A stretch of DNA of 64,000 nucleotides from DASQZK01 sp963764345 (GTDB lineage: Bacteria > Bacteroidota > Bacteroidia > Bacteroidales > GCA-2748055). The stretch lies in the NCBI GenBank assembly GCA_963764345.1, contig CAVXSF010000013.1:1-64000 (forward strand). Direction: 5' to 3'. Positions within the stretch are counted from its first letter, which is position 1; each line of letters begins with the position of its first letter. The notes under the pieces were generated by a model. The model did no database searches. It was given only the letters and a program-made list of their open reading frames with translations, and was not told the origin of the DNA. Both the position numbers and the translations under genes were made by a program. Of this stretch, positions 17,624 through 28,000 are shown piece after piece.

Positions 17624-18721
17624 TCACCCCACCGTTTCATATTTCTGGTTCCGGTACCGGGGAATAAATCCGGCTTCCCTGATGGCACGTGTGATGCCTG
17701 CCTGATCGGTATGCCATGACGCACCGGCAGCAGATACTACATTCTCTTCGATCATGATGGAACCCATATCATCGGCTCCGGCATGGAGGCACACCTGGGC
17801 GGCTGGTATTCCGACCGTAAGCCAGGACGCCTGGATATGGTCTATATTAGAAAGAATAATCCTGCTGATGGCAATGATCCTTAGGTAAGCAGAACTCAGA
17901 TTGCGGTAGTCACCCGGGTAAGTCTCTTTCAACTGGGTATTTTCAGCCTGAAACGGCCAGGGAATAAAGGTAATGAAGCCGTAATGCCCCAAGGGTTTCT
18001 CTGCCTGCAGATCCCTGAGTTTGAGCAGGTGTTCTATCTGCTGCTCATCAGTCTCCAGGTGTCCGTACATCATGGTGGCCGATGTCGGAAGATTGAGTTT
18101 ATGGGCCACACGCATCACATCCAGCCAGGCATCCGAACCGCACTTGCCGGCTGAGATTTTTTTTCTCACATCATCGCAGAGGATCTCGGCACCGGCGCCG
18201 GGAAGACTGTCCATCCCGCTTTTCATGAGCATCTCCAGTACCTCCCGGTACGCTTTTCGTGACCGTCTGGCCAGGTAATGGATCTCAGGAGGACCAAGGG
18301 CATGGAGCTTTAATCCGGGATATTTATTTTTTAGTTTTGAAAAAAGATCGGTGTAGAAATCAATGCCAAGGGAAGGATGAAGTCCCCCCTGGAGGAGCAG
18401 TTGGTTGCCTCCCAGCCTGAACAGTTCGTCAATCTTACGGTCGTATTCATCCTCCGATGTTATATATGCCTCCGGGTCTGACGGGATGCGATAGAAATTA
18501 CAGAACTTACATCGCGATGAACATACATTGGTGATGTTCACATTTCTGTCGATGATCCATCCCACCTCATTTCCGGGAACTTTGATTTTCCTGATCTCAT
18601 CCCCCAGCCACATTATTTCAGCCAGTGAAAGTGAACGATAAAGATGGAGTGCTTCCTCTTTACTCAGAAATTCCAGGCTGAGAGCTTTTTCTATGGTCCT
18701 GTCCGTATTCATATCCTTCAT
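17624..18721 (-). CDS. mqnC: Cyclic dehypoxanthinyl futalosine synthase (radical SAM)
   Basis: The 365-residue radical SAM enzyme has the 4Fe-4S motif CSSRCKFCNFYR (near residues 67-78), the CxxxCxxCxFYR form shared by MqnC/MqnE/CofH-type enzymes. It also has GGNQLLLQGGLHPSLGIDFY (near 103), DSLPGAGAEILCDDVRKKIS (near 171), TSATMMYGHLET and FIPWPFQ. The last block matches MqnC, which cyclises dehypoxanthine futalosine in the futalosine route to menaquinone. MqnC is favoured over MqnE by the FIPWPFQ segment and overall length. No other mqn gene lies nearby, so the pathway would be dispersed. Alternative start: Met4. Confidence 0.85.
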   Translation of the reverse strand: MKDMNTDRTIEKALSLEFLSKEEALHLYRSLSLAEIMWLGDEIRKIKVPGNEVGWIIDRNVNITNVCSSRCKFCNFYRIPSDPEAYITSEDEYDRKIDELFRLGGNQLLLQGGLHPSLGIDFYTDLFSKLKNKYPGLKLHALGPPEIHYLARRSRKAYREVLEMLMKSGMDSLPGAGAEILCDDVRKKISAGKCGSDAWLDVMRVAHKLNLPTSATMMYGHLETDEQQIEHLLKLRDLQAEKPLGHYGFITFIPWPFQAENTQLKETYPGDYRNLSSAYLRIIAISRIILSNIDHIQASWLTVGIPAAQVCLHAGADDMGSIMIEENVVSAAGASWHTDQAGITRAIREAGFIPRYRNQKYETVG

Positions 18722-19110
18722 GATGTGTCCAAAAGTAATAAAAATCTGATGGTATTTTCATCCATTCATCTTCATTAACCATTTCTCTTCCCATCCTTCC
18801 TGAACCTTCAGCCTGGCATCTCCTAATCCAATAAATTCTCCTATCTTTGTATAAGAAAGCACCGGATCCGTCGGCGGTAAAAGATGCCGCATTCTTCTTT
18901 CTTTCCCTCACCTTACCGGTACAGGCAGGAACTGAGGATTGAATAAGAGAAGTCACAGGTGAAGTGCAACAAGCCCGGTGCATGAAAACCACGAATGACT
19001 GTTCATTCAAACAAACATGGTTAAAAGGTGCTGGTTATAACTAATAGTCACGGGAGAAGCTGCCTAAGGAAAGACTTCCTGAGCCGTCCTCTTCCTGCTA
19101 CTAAAGAATC
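18722..19110. other. Divergent intergenic region between mqnC and pepA
   Basis: 389 bp with no recognisable gene or hairpin. On the minus strand TACTTTTG (18730-18737) resembles a TAnnTTTG -7 box but lies only about 9 bp before the mqnC start, so it is unconvincing. The open frame in the minus strand here has no protein-like features. Confidence 0.5.
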
Positions 19111-20556
19111 ATGGAAATGAAAATAATATCTGCAGGGCAGCCAACGGAAAAAGATCACCTGGTGCTTCTTGGCAAAGGAACCTCTGATTTTGGAAAATGG
19201 CTGGCTACCGACCGGGAGAAGGAATATGTAAGAGAGCAACTTGAAAAGGAAAAAACCACAGTGGCCGTCAACCAGTTCGAACGGCTTGTTTTTATCCAGA
19301 TCATTGAAGAAAAGGAGAACCTTTCGCGTGCCGGTCAGCTTGAAAAACTTCGACGTGGTGCTGCCGATCTCTGCCGGAAACTGAACAACCACGATATTGG
19401 ATCAGTGTTTCTGGTGAAGCTTGAAGGAAACAGTGAGGATATGTTTGCCCTGGCTGAAGGCATAGCCCTTGCCAATTACCAGTTCCTTAAATATTTCAAG
19501 GATAAGGACAAGAAACAGAATAAGCTGAAAGAGTTAAAAATTTCATCGACGGTATTTTCAGATGCCGATTTCAGGGAGCTGAATGCAGTAACAGAGGCTG
19601 TATATAAGGCGCGTGACCTGGTGAATGAGCCCCTTACCTATCTCACTGCGACACAACTGGCTTCGGAAATCGCAACCTTGGGGAAAAATGCCGGATTTAC
19701 CGTAGAGGTCCTGGAGAAGAAACAGATCGAATCGCTTAAGATGGGCGGGCTGCTGGCTGTAAACAGGGGAAGTATCGACCCCCCCACTTTCAGTATTCTG
19801 GAATATAAGCCTGACGGGGCCAAAAATGAAAAACCTTTTGTGCTCATCGGCAAAGGAGTTGTTTTCGATACCGGCGGGCTGAGTCTGAAGCCCACCAATG
19901 ATTCAATGGATTACATGAAGTGCGACATGGCTGGTGCTGCGGCCGTTGCCGGAGCTTTTTACGCCATAGCCCTTACAGGACTTCCTGTCCATGTCATCGG
20001 GCTTATACCGGCCACCGACAACCGTCCCGACGGGAATGCCTATGTCCCCGGAGACGTGATCCGAATGTATGACGGAACTACCGTGGAAGTCCTGAACACC
20101 GATGCGGAAGGCAGGATGATCCTGGCCGATGCACTGGCATGGGCAAAACAGTATGACCCCGCCCTGGTAATAGACCTTGCAACCCTTACGGGTGCCGCCC
20201 ATGTGGCCATTGGAGACCAGGCCATGGTGGGTATGGGGAATGCCGGACGCGGATTTATGGATTCACTCATCACCAGCGGATTCGATGTGCATGAGAGAAT
20301 CGCCGAATTTCCTTTCTGGGATGATTACGCCGAGATGCTCAAATCGGATATCGCCGATCTAAAAAATATCGGCGGACGATATGCCGGTGCAATTACAGCC
20401 GGTAAATTCCTGGAACATTTCACCGGTTACCCGTATATTCACCTCGACATCGCCGGTCCCGCCTTCCGTAAGACCCCCGACAGCTACCGCAGTTCGGGCG
20501 GAACGGGTGTCGGAGTGCGTTTGCTTTTTAACTTTTTAAAAAAAATAAACGGTTAA
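19111..20556 (+). CDS. pepA: Leucyl aminopeptidase (M17)
   Basis: The 481-residue protein has the M17 two-domain form: a variable N-terminal domain (1-170) and a C-terminal catalytic domain. Two-metal site and catalytic motifs are VLIGKGVVFDTGGLSLKP (near 246), DMAGAAAVAG (near 271), VIGLIPATDNRPDGNAY, NTDAEGRMILADAL (near 330) and DLATLTGAAHVAIG. The Lys in GKG and the Arg in AEGR are the catalytic residues. It removes N-terminal residues from peptides in the cytoplasm, normally as a hexamer. pdxA follows after 21 bp. Confidence 0.95.
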   Translation: MEMKIISAGQPTEKDHLVLLGKGTSDFGKWLATDREKEYVREQLEKEKTTVAVNQFERLVFIQIIEEKENLSRAGQLEKLRRGAADLCRKLNNHDIGSVFLVKLEGNSEDMFALAEGIALANYQFLKYFKDKDKKQNKLKELKISSTVFSDADFRELNAVTEAVYKARDLVNEPLTYLTATQLASEIATLGKNAGFTVEVLEKKQIESLKMGGLLAVNRGSIDPPTFSILEYKPDGAKNEKPFVLIGKGVVFDTGGLSLKPTNDSMDYMKCDMAGAAAVAGAFYAIALTGLPVHVIGLIPATDNRPDGNAYVPGDVIRMYDGTTVEVLNTDAEGRMILADALAWAKQYDPALVIDLATLTGAAHVAIGDQAMVGMGNAGRGFMDSLITSGFDVHERIAEFPFWDDYAEMLKSDIADLKNIGGRYAGAITAGKFLEHFTGYPYIHLDIAGPAFRKTPDSYRSSGGTGVGVRLLFNFLKKING

Positions 20557-20577
20557 CGAAATAAATTTTCCTTCACC

Positions 20578-21657
20578 ATGGATAATGAAAAAATAAAAAT
20601 CGGTATAACACAGGGTGATATAAATGGCATCGGATACGAGGTGATCATCAAAACATTGATGGACATCCGGATCCTCGAATCCTGTACACTGATTGTATAC
20701 GGTTCCCCCAAGGTTGCCGCCTACCACCGGAAAGCCCTGGATATTGATAATTTTAGTTTCAATAACATTCAAAATGCCGGCGAAGCCAATGAAAAGCGGC
20801 CCAACATCATCAACTGCATCAGCGACGACGTAAGGGTCGAGCTTGGGAAATCGACGCCCATGGCCGGAGAAGCTTCCTTAATGGCCCTTGAAGCTGCCGT
20901 TAAGGATCTGAAGGAGGGGAAAATCCAGGCCCTGGTGACAGCGCCCATCAACAAAAACAATATACAATCGGTCAATTTCAATTTCAGCGGCCATACCGAA
21001 TATCTGCAATCTGTTTTTGAGGTTGAAGATGTCCTGATGCTCATGGTCAGCGACCTCCTCAAAGTGGGGGTTGTCGCCGGGCATGTCCCCATATCACAGC
21101 TCTCCGGGTTTATCACGAAAGAGAAGATCCTGAGTAAGCTGCGGATTCTGAATCAAAGTCTCAGTGAAGATTTCGGCATCCGTAAACCCCGGATCGCCGT
21201 ACTTGGACTGAATCCCCACGCTGGTGACAACGGGCTTCTGGGAGACGAAGAAATAGTGACCATCATTCCGGCCATTGAAGAAGCGGCGAAAGAAAATATC
21301 ATCGCCCTGGGGCCGTATCCAGCCGACGGCTTTTTCGGTTCAGGAAATTTTACACACTTTGACGGCATCCTGGCTATGTACCACGACCAGGGGCTCATCC
21401 CTTTTAAAACCCTGGTTCCTGATGAAGGCGTCAATTACACCGCCGGACTTCCCTGTGTGAGAACCTCGCCTGCTCATGGCACAGCCTACGAGATCACCGG
21501 GAAAAACGAAGCCAACTTCGGATCCTTCAGGCAGGCACTCTTCCTGGCCATGGATATTTACCATAACCGCGAGAATTACAGAATCTTGACAAAAAACCCT
21601 CTTCCTTCCGGACTTCCTGAAGAGGTGCAGGGAACAAGAGAACACCCGGGGGAGTGA
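20578..21657 (+). CDS. pdxA: 4-hydroxythreonine-4-phosphate dehydrogenase
   Basis: The 359-residue protein oxidises 4-phosphohydroxy-threonine in the DXP-dependent pyridoxal 5'-phosphate pathway. The metal-binding histidines are in FSGHTEYL (near 137), VAGHVPIS, LGLNPHAGDNGLLGDEE (near 211) and YHDQGLIPFKTL (near 266). TAPINKNNIQ (near 121) and TSPAHGTAYEITG are further family signatures. GITQGDINGIGYEV at the N-terminus is standard. It is 21 bp downstream of pepA, probably cotranscribed. With dxr in the same window, both users of the DXP branch are present. Confidence 0.95.
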   Translation: MDNEKIKIGITQGDINGIGYEVIIKTLMDIRILESCTLIVYGSPKVAAYHRKALDIDNFSFNNIQNAGEANEKRPNIINCISDDVRVELGKSTPMAGEASLMALEAAVKDLKEGKIQALVTAPINKNNIQSVNFNFSGHTEYLQSVFEVEDVLMLMVSDLLKVGVVAGHVPISQLSGFITKEKILSKLRILNQSLSEDFGIRKPRIAVLGLNPHAGDNGLLGDEEIVTIIPAIEEAAKENIIALGPYPADGFFGSGNFTHFDGILAMYHDQGLIPFKTLVPDEGVNYTAGLPCVRTSPAHGTAYEITGKNEANFGSFRQALFLAMDIYHNRENYRILTKNPLPSGLPEEVQGTREHPGE

Positions 21658-21724
21658 GTCCTCCGGCTGTTCGACAACATGATGTTATACGTCAGGAATC
21701 CGTATTTTTCCCAAATACCTTTCC

Positions 21725-21732
21725 TAATTTTG
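21725..21732 (+). promoter_or_regulatory. Likely -7 promoter box for maeB
   Basis: TAATTTTG matches TAnnTTTG and lies 37 bp before the maeB ATG. No clear TTTG was found 19-21 bp upstream, so only half of the promoter is supported. Confidence 0.4.
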
Positions 21733-21769
21733 TCGTGGTTATATAACCAAATTCCTAATTTTTAATCAA

Positions 21770-24040
21770 ATGGCAAAATTCACGCGTGAAGACGCACTTA
21801 ACTATCATTCGCAGGGACGGCCGGGGAAGATCGAAGTAATCCCCACCAAACCTCATGCCACCCAGCTGGACCTCTCACTTGCCTATTCGCCCGGAGTGGC
21901 CGAACCTTGCATGGAAATCAAACGTGAGCCGGAGAATGTTTACAACTACACCGCTAAGGGAAACCTTGTGGGAGTGATCTCCAACGGAACCGCAGTACTC
22001 GGACTTGGCAACATAGGAGCACTTGCCGGTAAACCAGTGATGGAGGGAAAAGGGCTGTTGTTCAAGATTTTCTCCGACGTGGATGTGTTTGATATCGAAG
22101 TCGACACACAGGATGTGGATGAATTTGTGAAGGTCGTGAAAGCTATAGCGCCAACATTCGGAGGCATTAACCTTGAAGATATCAAAGCCCCGGAATGCTT
22201 TGAGATTGAAAAACAGCTCAAGGCAGCTCTCGATATACCGGTATTTCACGACGATCAGCATGGCACGGCCATCATCTCTGCAGCCGGATTGCTCAATGCG
22301 ATTGATCTCATCGGAAAGAAGCCGGAAGAAATTAAACTGGTAGTCAACGGTGCCGGAGCATCAGCCATATCCTGCACAAAGCTGTACATTACCCTTGGGG
22401 TGAAAAAGGAAAATGTAACACTGGTCGACAGTAAGGGGGTGGTGAGCAAACAGAGAAAAGACCTGAACAAGTATAAGGCTGAATTTGCCAGAGACACCAC
22501 GATGACAACCCTGAAAGAGGCCATGGTCGGAGCCGACATGTTCCTGGGCCTTTCGGTAGCCGATATCCTGACGCCGGAAATGCTTAAAACCATGGCCCGT
22601 GATCCCATCGTTTTTGCCATGGCCAACCCGAATCCGGAAATCTCTTATGAGAAAGCCATGGAATCGCGCGATGATATTATTTTCGCCACCGGCCGCTCCG
22701 ATTATCCTAACCAGATCAACAACGTACTCGGTTTCCCGTTCATCTTCCGGGGTGCACTCGATGTGAGGGCTTCGGCCATAAATGAGGAAATGAAGATAGC
22801 TGCCGTAAAAGCACTGGCCGAACTTACCAGGGAGAGTGTTCCTGAAACGGTAAACAGGGCTTACAAAGCTAAAAACCTCGTTTTCGGTCGGGATTATATC
22901 ATTCCCAAACCTCTTGACCCGAGACTCATCACAAAAGTAGCTCCTGCCGTTGCCAAAGCAGCCATAGCAAGCGGCGTGGCCAGAACACATATCGATGACT
23001 GGGTAAAGTACGAGGAACGCCTCAGAAAACGGCTTGGTCTCGACAACCTGCTGATCCGTGATATCAGGATAAAAGCCCAGCAGAATCCCAAACGGGTGGT
23101 TTTTGGTGAAGCAGCTAATTATAAAGTTCTTAAGGCTGTGCAGGAACTGATCAAGGAGAACATTGCCATACCTGTGCTCCTGGGCAATAAAGAAGAAATT
23201 CACTGGCTGGTCGAGGAAAACAGCCTTGAAATAGGACAGGTCGAGGTGGTTGATCCAAGAAGCAAAGAAGAGGAATACCGCCGGAACAAATTCGCTAAAT
23301 ACCTTTTTGAACGCAGGCAGCGTAAAGGACTGAATCTTGATGAAGCCAATGAGCTGATGTTCAATCCAAACTATTTTGGTGTAATGATGGTCGAAACCGG
23401 TGAAGCTGATGCCTTCGTAAGCGGCTTTTCCAGTAAATATGCCGATGTTATCCGTCCTGCCATCCAGATCTGCGGCACCAACAATCCACAGAAACACATC
23501 GCGGGAATGTACGTCATCCAGACCAAAAAAGGGACCTATTTCTTCTCCGATACCACGGTCAACATCCAACCTGAAGTCAGGACACTGGTCGATACCACGG
23601 TTCTTACTGCCAGAGCCGTAGAAAATTTCAACGTCACACCCCATATCGCGATGGTATCCTATTCCAACTTCGGCTCGATCAGAGAAGGAAGTCCCGGCAG
23701 GGTCCACGAAGCCATTGAGATCCTTCATCGCGAACACCCTGAACTTATCGTCGATGGTGAAATGCAGGCTAATTTTGCCTTCAACCCGGAGCTGAGAATG
23801 AGCAAGTTCCCCTTCTCCATGCTGGGCGAAAAGGAGGTCAATACCATCATCTTTCCTAACCTCAGTTCCGGCAACATTGCCTACAAAATGATGCAGGAAA
23901 TCGGCGGCGCTGAAGTCATCGGCCCTTTGCTCCTCGGTATCGGCAAACCGATTCACATCCTCCAGATGGAAAGTTCGGTGAGGGAAATCGTGAATATCGC
24001 TACTATCGCCGTGGTGGATGCCCAGGTAAGGATGAGTTGA
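21770..24040 (+). CDS. maeB: NADP-dependent malic enzyme with phosphotransacetylase domain
   Basis: The 756-residue two-domain protein. The N-terminal malic enzyme (about 1-430) shows SLAYSPGVAEPCMEI, GNLVGVISNGTAVLGLGNIG, the metal site in FHDDQHGTAIISAAGLLNA, and a dinucleotide fold KLVVNGAGASAISCTKLY. The C-terminal phosphate acetyltransferase-like domain (about 435-756) shows VVFGEAANYKVLKAVQEL, MMVETGEADAFVSGFSSKY and NIAYKMMQEIGGAEVIGPLL. It decarboxylates malate to pyruvate with NADP. In such fusions the second domain is usually regulatory (acetyl-CoA binding) rather than catalytic. Length is normal for MaeB. Confidence 0.96.
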   Translation: MAKFTREDALNYHSQGRPGKIEVIPTKPHATQLDLSLAYSPGVAEPCMEIKREPENVYNYTAKGNLVGVISNGTAVLGLGNIGALAGKPVMEGKGLLFKIFSDVDVFDIEVDTQDVDEFVKVVKAIAPTFGGINLEDIKAPECFEIEKQLKAALDIPVFHDDQHGTAIISAAGLLNAIDLIGKKPEEIKLVVNGAGASAISCTKLYITLGVKKENVTLVDSKGVVSKQRKDLNKYKAEFARDTTMTTLKEAMVGADMFLGLSVADILTPEMLKTMARDPIVFAMANPNPEISYEKAMESRDDIIFATGRSDYPNQINNVLGFPFIFRGALDVRASAINEEMKIAAVKALAELTRESVPETVNRAYKAKNLVFGRDYIIPKPLDPRLITKVAPAVAKAAIASGVARTHIDDWVKYEERLRKRLGLDNLLIRDIRIKAQQNPKRVVFGEAANYKVLKAVQELIKENIAIPVLLGNKEEIHWLVEENSLEIGQVEVVDPRSKEEEYRRNKFAKYLFERRQRKGLNLDEANELMFNPNYFGVMMVETGEADAFVSGFSSKYADVIRPAIQICGTNNPQKHIAGMYVIQTKKGTYFFSDTTVNIQPEVRTLVDTTVLTARAVENFNVTPHIAMVSYSNFGSIREGSPGRVHEAIEILHREHPELIVDGEMQANFAFNPELRMSKFPFSMLGEKEVNTIIFPNLSSGNIAYKMMQEIGGAEVIGPLLLGIGKPIHILQMESSVREIVNIATIAVVDAQVRMS

Positions 24041-24445
24041 AGTAACGGATGCTTATCGGAGAGATGTGAGCAAGGCGAACGTGAGCGTGCTGCAACACAA
24101 AGAAGGAAGCGGTAATCACCTAAATGCCGCAGAGATCGTTATGCCGCATTCGGATGAAATCTCATTACGTGCCGAGGTTCAACTACCGTATTCATTGTAT
24201 ATTACTGAAGCAAATTTCAATACCAGATATAATTGCATACGGAATATAATCAATCCTTACGGCCTGCGTCCCAATCGAAATAATTCCACCGTAACCACGG
24301 CCATGCCTGAGGCCGGAAGACAAAAAAATAAAGAACATCCCAATTCCTTTGCTGCACACGCCTTAGCAGATTTTTCCGTATTCATCTCCTCCCCCCTATT
24401 GGAACATGTTCTATTTTCTGTAATTTTAGGTGCAAAATTATTCAC
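24041..24445. other. Intergenic region before ruvA, nothing recognised
   Basis: 405 bp. A frame on the plus strand starting with GTG at 24066 runs through the region and into ruvA in another frame. It has no recognisable motif and no ribosome binding site, and I treat it as spurious. TAATTTTAG near 24422 could be a weak -7 box for ruvA. Confidence 0.45.
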
Positions 24446-25027
24446 ATGTACGAATTCATCGAAGGTTTGGTGGTTGAAAAAACGCCTGCCCATGTTGTCA
24501 TTCAGGATGGCGGAGTGGGTTATTTCATCAATATCTCCCTATTTACATACTCGGGAATTCCCGCAACAGGCATTGCCAGGGTTTATATTCACCAGGTTAT
24601 TCGTGAAGATGCCCACATCCTGTTTGGTTTTGGAGGGAAGTATGAAAGAGAAATATTCAGGCATCTTATCTCAGTAAGCGGAATCGGTGCAAATACAGCA
24701 CGGGTGATCCTCTCCTCAATGACCCCCGACGATGTCTCGCAGGCCATAATGGAAGCCAATGTAACTGCCCTGCAGAGCATAAAAGGTATCGGGGGAAAAA
24801 CCGCCCAACGGATCATTGTAGACCTTAAGGATAAGATTTATAAAGGCGTCAAAACTGATGAATTATTCCTTCCTGAACGCAATACTATCCGCGAACAATC
24901 GTTATCTGCTTTAGTCGCTCTAGGATTTGTAAAAAGGCAGGTTGAAAAAGTTGTCGCTAAACTTTTAGCTGAGAAACCTGATCTGTCCGTCGAGGATGTT
25001 GTTAAACAAGCGTTAAAACTTTTGTAA
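24446..25027 (+). CDS. ruvA: Holliday junction branch migration protein RuvA
   Basis: The 193-residue protein has the three RuvA parts: an OB-fold N-terminal domain (MYEFIEGLVVEKTPAHVVIQ, then GGVGYFINIS, with VIREDAHILFGFG), tandem helix-hairpin-helix motifs (LISVSGIGANTARVIL near 73; LQSIKGIGGKTAQRIIVDLK near 108), and a C-terminal RuvB-contacting domain (AVALGF-like LSALVALGF, then VEDVVKQALKLL). It binds four-way junctions as a tetramer and targets RuvB. sprA begins 10 bp downstream, the ruvA-sprA order common in Bacteroidota. Confidence 0.96.
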   Translation: MYEFIEGLVVEKTPAHVVIQDGGVGYFINISLFTYSGIPATGIARVYIHQVIREDAHILFGFGGKYEREIFRHLISVSGIGANTARVILSSMTPDDVSQAIMEANVTALQSIKGIGGKTAQRIIVDLKDKIYKGVKTDELFLPERNTIREQSLSALVALGFVKRQVEKVVAKLLAEKPDLSVEDVVKQALKLL

Positions 25028-25037
25028 CTAACTATTT

Positions 25038-28000
25038 TTGAAAAGAGGATTAGCAAATATCATTACGCTGGTCTCTTCTGTTTTCGTTTTGCTTACGCCA
25101 GTTGTTCTTAAAGCAAATGACGGACGGGGATACCTTTACATGCCATTGCCCAGGATCGGCACTCTGGTGGCACTGCCACCCGATACTTCACAACTGAGGT
25201 ATCCGTTCAGCCCGGAAAACAATTATCCCTTCCCCTATTCAAACCTTCAATCCCCACTGTACGGCCATCAGCCCTCAAACATCAAAAACTCCGTGGAGTA
25301 TGACCCTGTCACGAAGCAATATTACTTCACGCAAAAAGTTGGTGATTTTGAGATACGGCCACCCTACACCATGAGCAAGAAAGAATATGAAAAATATTCG
25401 TCTCAGAAATCCATGGAGAACTACTGGGAACAAAAAGCAAAAAGCAATAATCCCGAATCACAGGCCAATTTCATACCAGAGATAAACATTGGCGGTGAGG
25501 GCTTCGACCGGGTGTTTGGCAGTAACGCCATTAACATCACTCCATCGGGAAGTGCCGAACTGATTTTCGGTTTCAACCTGTCAAAAACCGAAAACCCCAC
25601 CCTCACCGAGAAGCTCAGAAGAACGCCTTCCTTCGATTTCAAGGAAAACATTCTGATGAACGTAACCGGGAGCATCGGTGACAAGATGAAGCTTGACGTT
25701 AATTATAATACCGAAGCTACCTTCGATTTTGAGAACAAGACCAAACTGGAATATTCAGGTAAAGAGGATGAGATCATCAAGAAGATCGAAGCCGGGAACG
25801 TATCTCTTCCGCTTACCGGATCGCTGATCACGGGAAGCCAGAGCCTCTTCGGACTGAAGACCGAGATGCAGTTCGGTAAACTCACGATGACCAGCATCTT
25901 CTCCCAGCAGAAAGGCGAGACTTCAACCATAGAAGTCCAGGGCGGCGCGCAGGTGCAGGATTTTTCGGTTAACGCCGACGATTACGACGCCAACAAACAC
26001 TTCTTCCTGTCAGACTATTTCAGGGACGATTACGAACAAAGCCCTTCAGAACCTGCCGGTGATCAATTCGGGTATCAACATCACCAGGATCGAAGTCTGG
26101 ATAACCAATAAAACCAGTAACTTCGAACAATCGAGAAATATCGTTGCCTTCACCGACCTCGGCGAGCCTCAGCCCTACTCCTCAGAATTTGAAAGGACGA
26201 ATGGTGCCAGCGGAGATAATCCGCGTAATGATCTCAACGACCTGTACAGCAAGATGACCGGCGGTGCGTATCCCGGCGTAAGGAATATTACCACGGTCAC
26301 CAGTGCCTTGTCTTCCCTGACCCTGGGCCGCGACTATGAGAAAGTTGAGAATGCCCGACTGCTTTCACCAAGGGAATACGATGTGAATGAAAAACTCGGA
26401 TATATCTCACTGAATTCTGCCCTGAATTCGGATGAGGTGCTGGCCGTCGCCTATGAATATTCCTATAACGGGAGAACCTACCAGGTAGGTGAACTTTCAT
26501 CATCCAGCGGCGTGAATGCTCCCGACGCTCTTTTCCTCAAACTGATCAAGGGCACCAACTTCACGCCCACTTCGTATACCTGGGATCTGATGATGAAGAA
26601 CGTATACGCTATTGGTGCCTACCAGGTATCAGCAGAGGATTTTTCACTCGATGTACTGTACCAGGATGACAAGACCGGCAATGCCGTCAACTATATCCCG
26701 GAGGGTGATCTGAGTAAAAAAATCCTCCTCGAGCAGTTGAATCTCGACAACCTCAACTCCAACAATGACCCGTATCCCGACGGTTTATTCGACTTCATCC
26801 CCGGGGTGACCATCAATCCTTCCAACGGACGTGTGATCTTCCCGGTTTTGGAGCCCTTCGGTTCCGATCTCGAGAAGATCATCCGGGCCAACGGCGGTGA
26901 CGATGCCGTGGTACAACGCTATGTCTTCCAGGAGCTGTATGATTCCACCAAAACCAAGGCACAGCAGATCGCGGATAAAAACAAGTTCAAACTTGCCGGT
27001 TCGTTCCAGTCATCGTCCTCATCTGAGATCATGCTGAATGCCATGAACGTTCCCCAGGGGTCGGTAAAAGTATCGGCAGGCGGACGTCAGCTGACAGAAG
27101 GATCTGATTATACTGTAGATTACACTCTCGGACGTGTGACCATCATCAACCAGGGGATCCTCGAATCGGGCACGCCCATCAAAATCTCGCTTGAAAATAA
27201 TTCATTGTTTAATATTCAGACCAAGACCCTTGTCGGTTCCCATTTCGATTACAAAGTTTCGGATGATTTTAATGTAGGTGCGACCATTCTGAACCTGACC
27301 GAGAGGCCTCTCACCCAGAAGGTGAATATCGGTGACGAGCCGATCTCAAACACCATCTGGGGACTGAATACGTCCTACCGCACTCAATCCCGGTTGCTGA
27401 CAAAACTGGTGGATGCCCTCCCGCTGATCCAGACCAAAGAGCCTTCGGAAATCACTTTCGTAGGGGAATTTGCCGACCTTGTTCCCGGGCATTCGCGTGC
27501 CATTCAGAAAGAGGGTAATGCCTACATCGACGATTTTGAGGGTAGTGAGACATCGCTTGACATGAAATCGTTTGCTGCCTGGTCTATTTCAAGTACACCG
27601 GTAGGTTATTTCCCGGAGGCAGAAAAGATCAACGACCTCAGCTATGGCTACGACAGGGCAAGACTGGCCTGGTACGTGATCGACCCCCTTTTCCTGCGGA
27701 ATAACTCCCTCACTCCCGACAACATCAAGAATAATCCCCAGACGCAGTCGAGCAACTATGTCCGTGAGATCTTTGAAAAGGATATTTTCAAGAACAAGGA
27801 AACCCCGAATAATATACCAACCAACATCTCGGTACTGAACCTGGCATACTACCCAACCGAGAGAGGTCCTTACAACTATGATTTTACCTCCGTAAATCAG
27901 GATGGAAGCCTTAAAAATCCTGAAAATCGTTGGGGCGGTATCATGCGGGAGATTCAATCGAACGATTTTGAAGCCGCAAATATTGAATTCATTGAATTCT

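Noticed and set aside
22361..23956. 531-codon minus-strand frame opposite maeB
   Set aside because: Antisense shadow of a GC-rich, clearly recognised gene; His/Phe-rich composition and no homology.
24066..24677. 203-codon plus-strand frame before ruvA
   Set aside because: Starts with GTG without a binding site, overlaps ruvA in another frame, and shows no family motif.
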